Assembly: GCA_022360735.1 (NCBI GenBank)
Contig: JAKSCF010000479.1
Location: forward strand, 1-5,751
DNA: 5,751 nucleotides
Direction of reading: 5' to 3'
Source of the DNA: Clostridia bacterium
Lineage (GTDB): Bacteria > Bacillota_A > Clostridia > Peptostreptococcales > JAAYPU01
The first letter of the stretch is position 1. Each line of letters opens with the position of its first letter. Shown here one piece after another: positions 5,723 to 5,751 of the stretch. The notes beneath the pieces were generated by a model that saw only the letters and a program-made list of their open reading frames with translations, did not search any database and had not been told where the DNA came from. The position numbers and the translations under genes were made by a program.

Positions 5723-5751
5723 ATAGTTGTATATACAACTATACAACTATA
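5722..5751. promoter_or_regulatory. Palindromic operator with an extra half-site, probable GntR/HutC binding site
   Basis: TATAGTTGTAT followed by ATACAACTATA (5722-5743) is a perfect 22-bp palindrome. Its central eight bases, GTATATAC (5729-5736), fit the HutC-class GntR operator pattern GT-N-TA-N-AC. A further ATACAACT copy begins at 5741, exactly 8 bp after the first (5733), so three half-sites are present: one inverted and two direct. It overlaps the -10 and expected start of the rightward promoter and lies upstream of the regulator's own -35. Bound protein should therefore block the rightward gene. Assignment to the adjacent regulator is inferred from proximity and motif. Confidence 0.7.

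Overview
The window is a low-GC, densely packed bacterial segment. A(T)-rich codons, strong AAGGAG-type ribosome binding sites and short intergenic gaps suggest an anaerobic Firmicute of the Clostridia type. That placement is inferred from style, not from a marker gene. No rRNA, tRNA, CRISPR array, insertion sequence or phage gene is visible.

Layout, left to right. (1) Positions 1-375 hold the 3' end of a tctC gene, the periplasmic/extracytoplasmic solute-binding protein of a tripartite tricarboxylate transporter (TTT). (2) A 103-bp gap carries a perfect 13-bp hairpin without a T-tract. It is followed by tctB (479-940, small membrane subunit) and tctA (975-2465, large membrane subunit). tctA is best started at ATG 975; the GTG at 966 lies inside the Shine-Dalgarno sequence. 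(3) Two tandem CNNM/CorC-family membrane proteins follow in the same direction (2536-3528 and 3561-4823). The second has the full family architecture: transmembrane domain, CBS pair and CorC_HlyC domain. The first lacks the CorC_HlyC domain and departs from the consensus at the metal-site and nucleotide-site motifs. (4) A bidirectional terminator hairpin (4883-4910) separates this rightward unit from a convergent GntR/HutC-type regulator with a UTRA domain (4925-5647, minus strand). (5) The last 104 bp hold a divergent control region. It has a leftward promoter for the regulator and a rightward promoter for a gene beyond the window, and their -35 boxes are the two arms of one palindrome. A 22-bp perfect palindrome plus a third half-site sits over the start of the rightward promoter. 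Its centre, GTATATAC, fits the HutC-class GntR operator pattern GT-N-TA-N-AC.

How the genes may work together. TctC captures an organic acid (typically a di- or tricarboxylate, sometimes another carboxylate) outside the membrane, and TctA/TctB move it inward using an ion gradient. The spacing and shared strand suggest that the two CNNM proteins are co-transcribed with the transporter. Polycarboxylates bind Mg2+ and other divalent cations, so a divalent-cation exporter or sensor encoded behind the importer could balance co-imported metal; this is inference. The GntR gene is separated by the terminator and points the other way. Its operator faces the gene to the right of the window, so it more likely controls that neighbour than the TTT operon.

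Nothing here is clearly a wholly new system. The points most worth following are the uneven CNNM pair attached to a TTT operon and the compact overlapping promoter/operator at the right edge.
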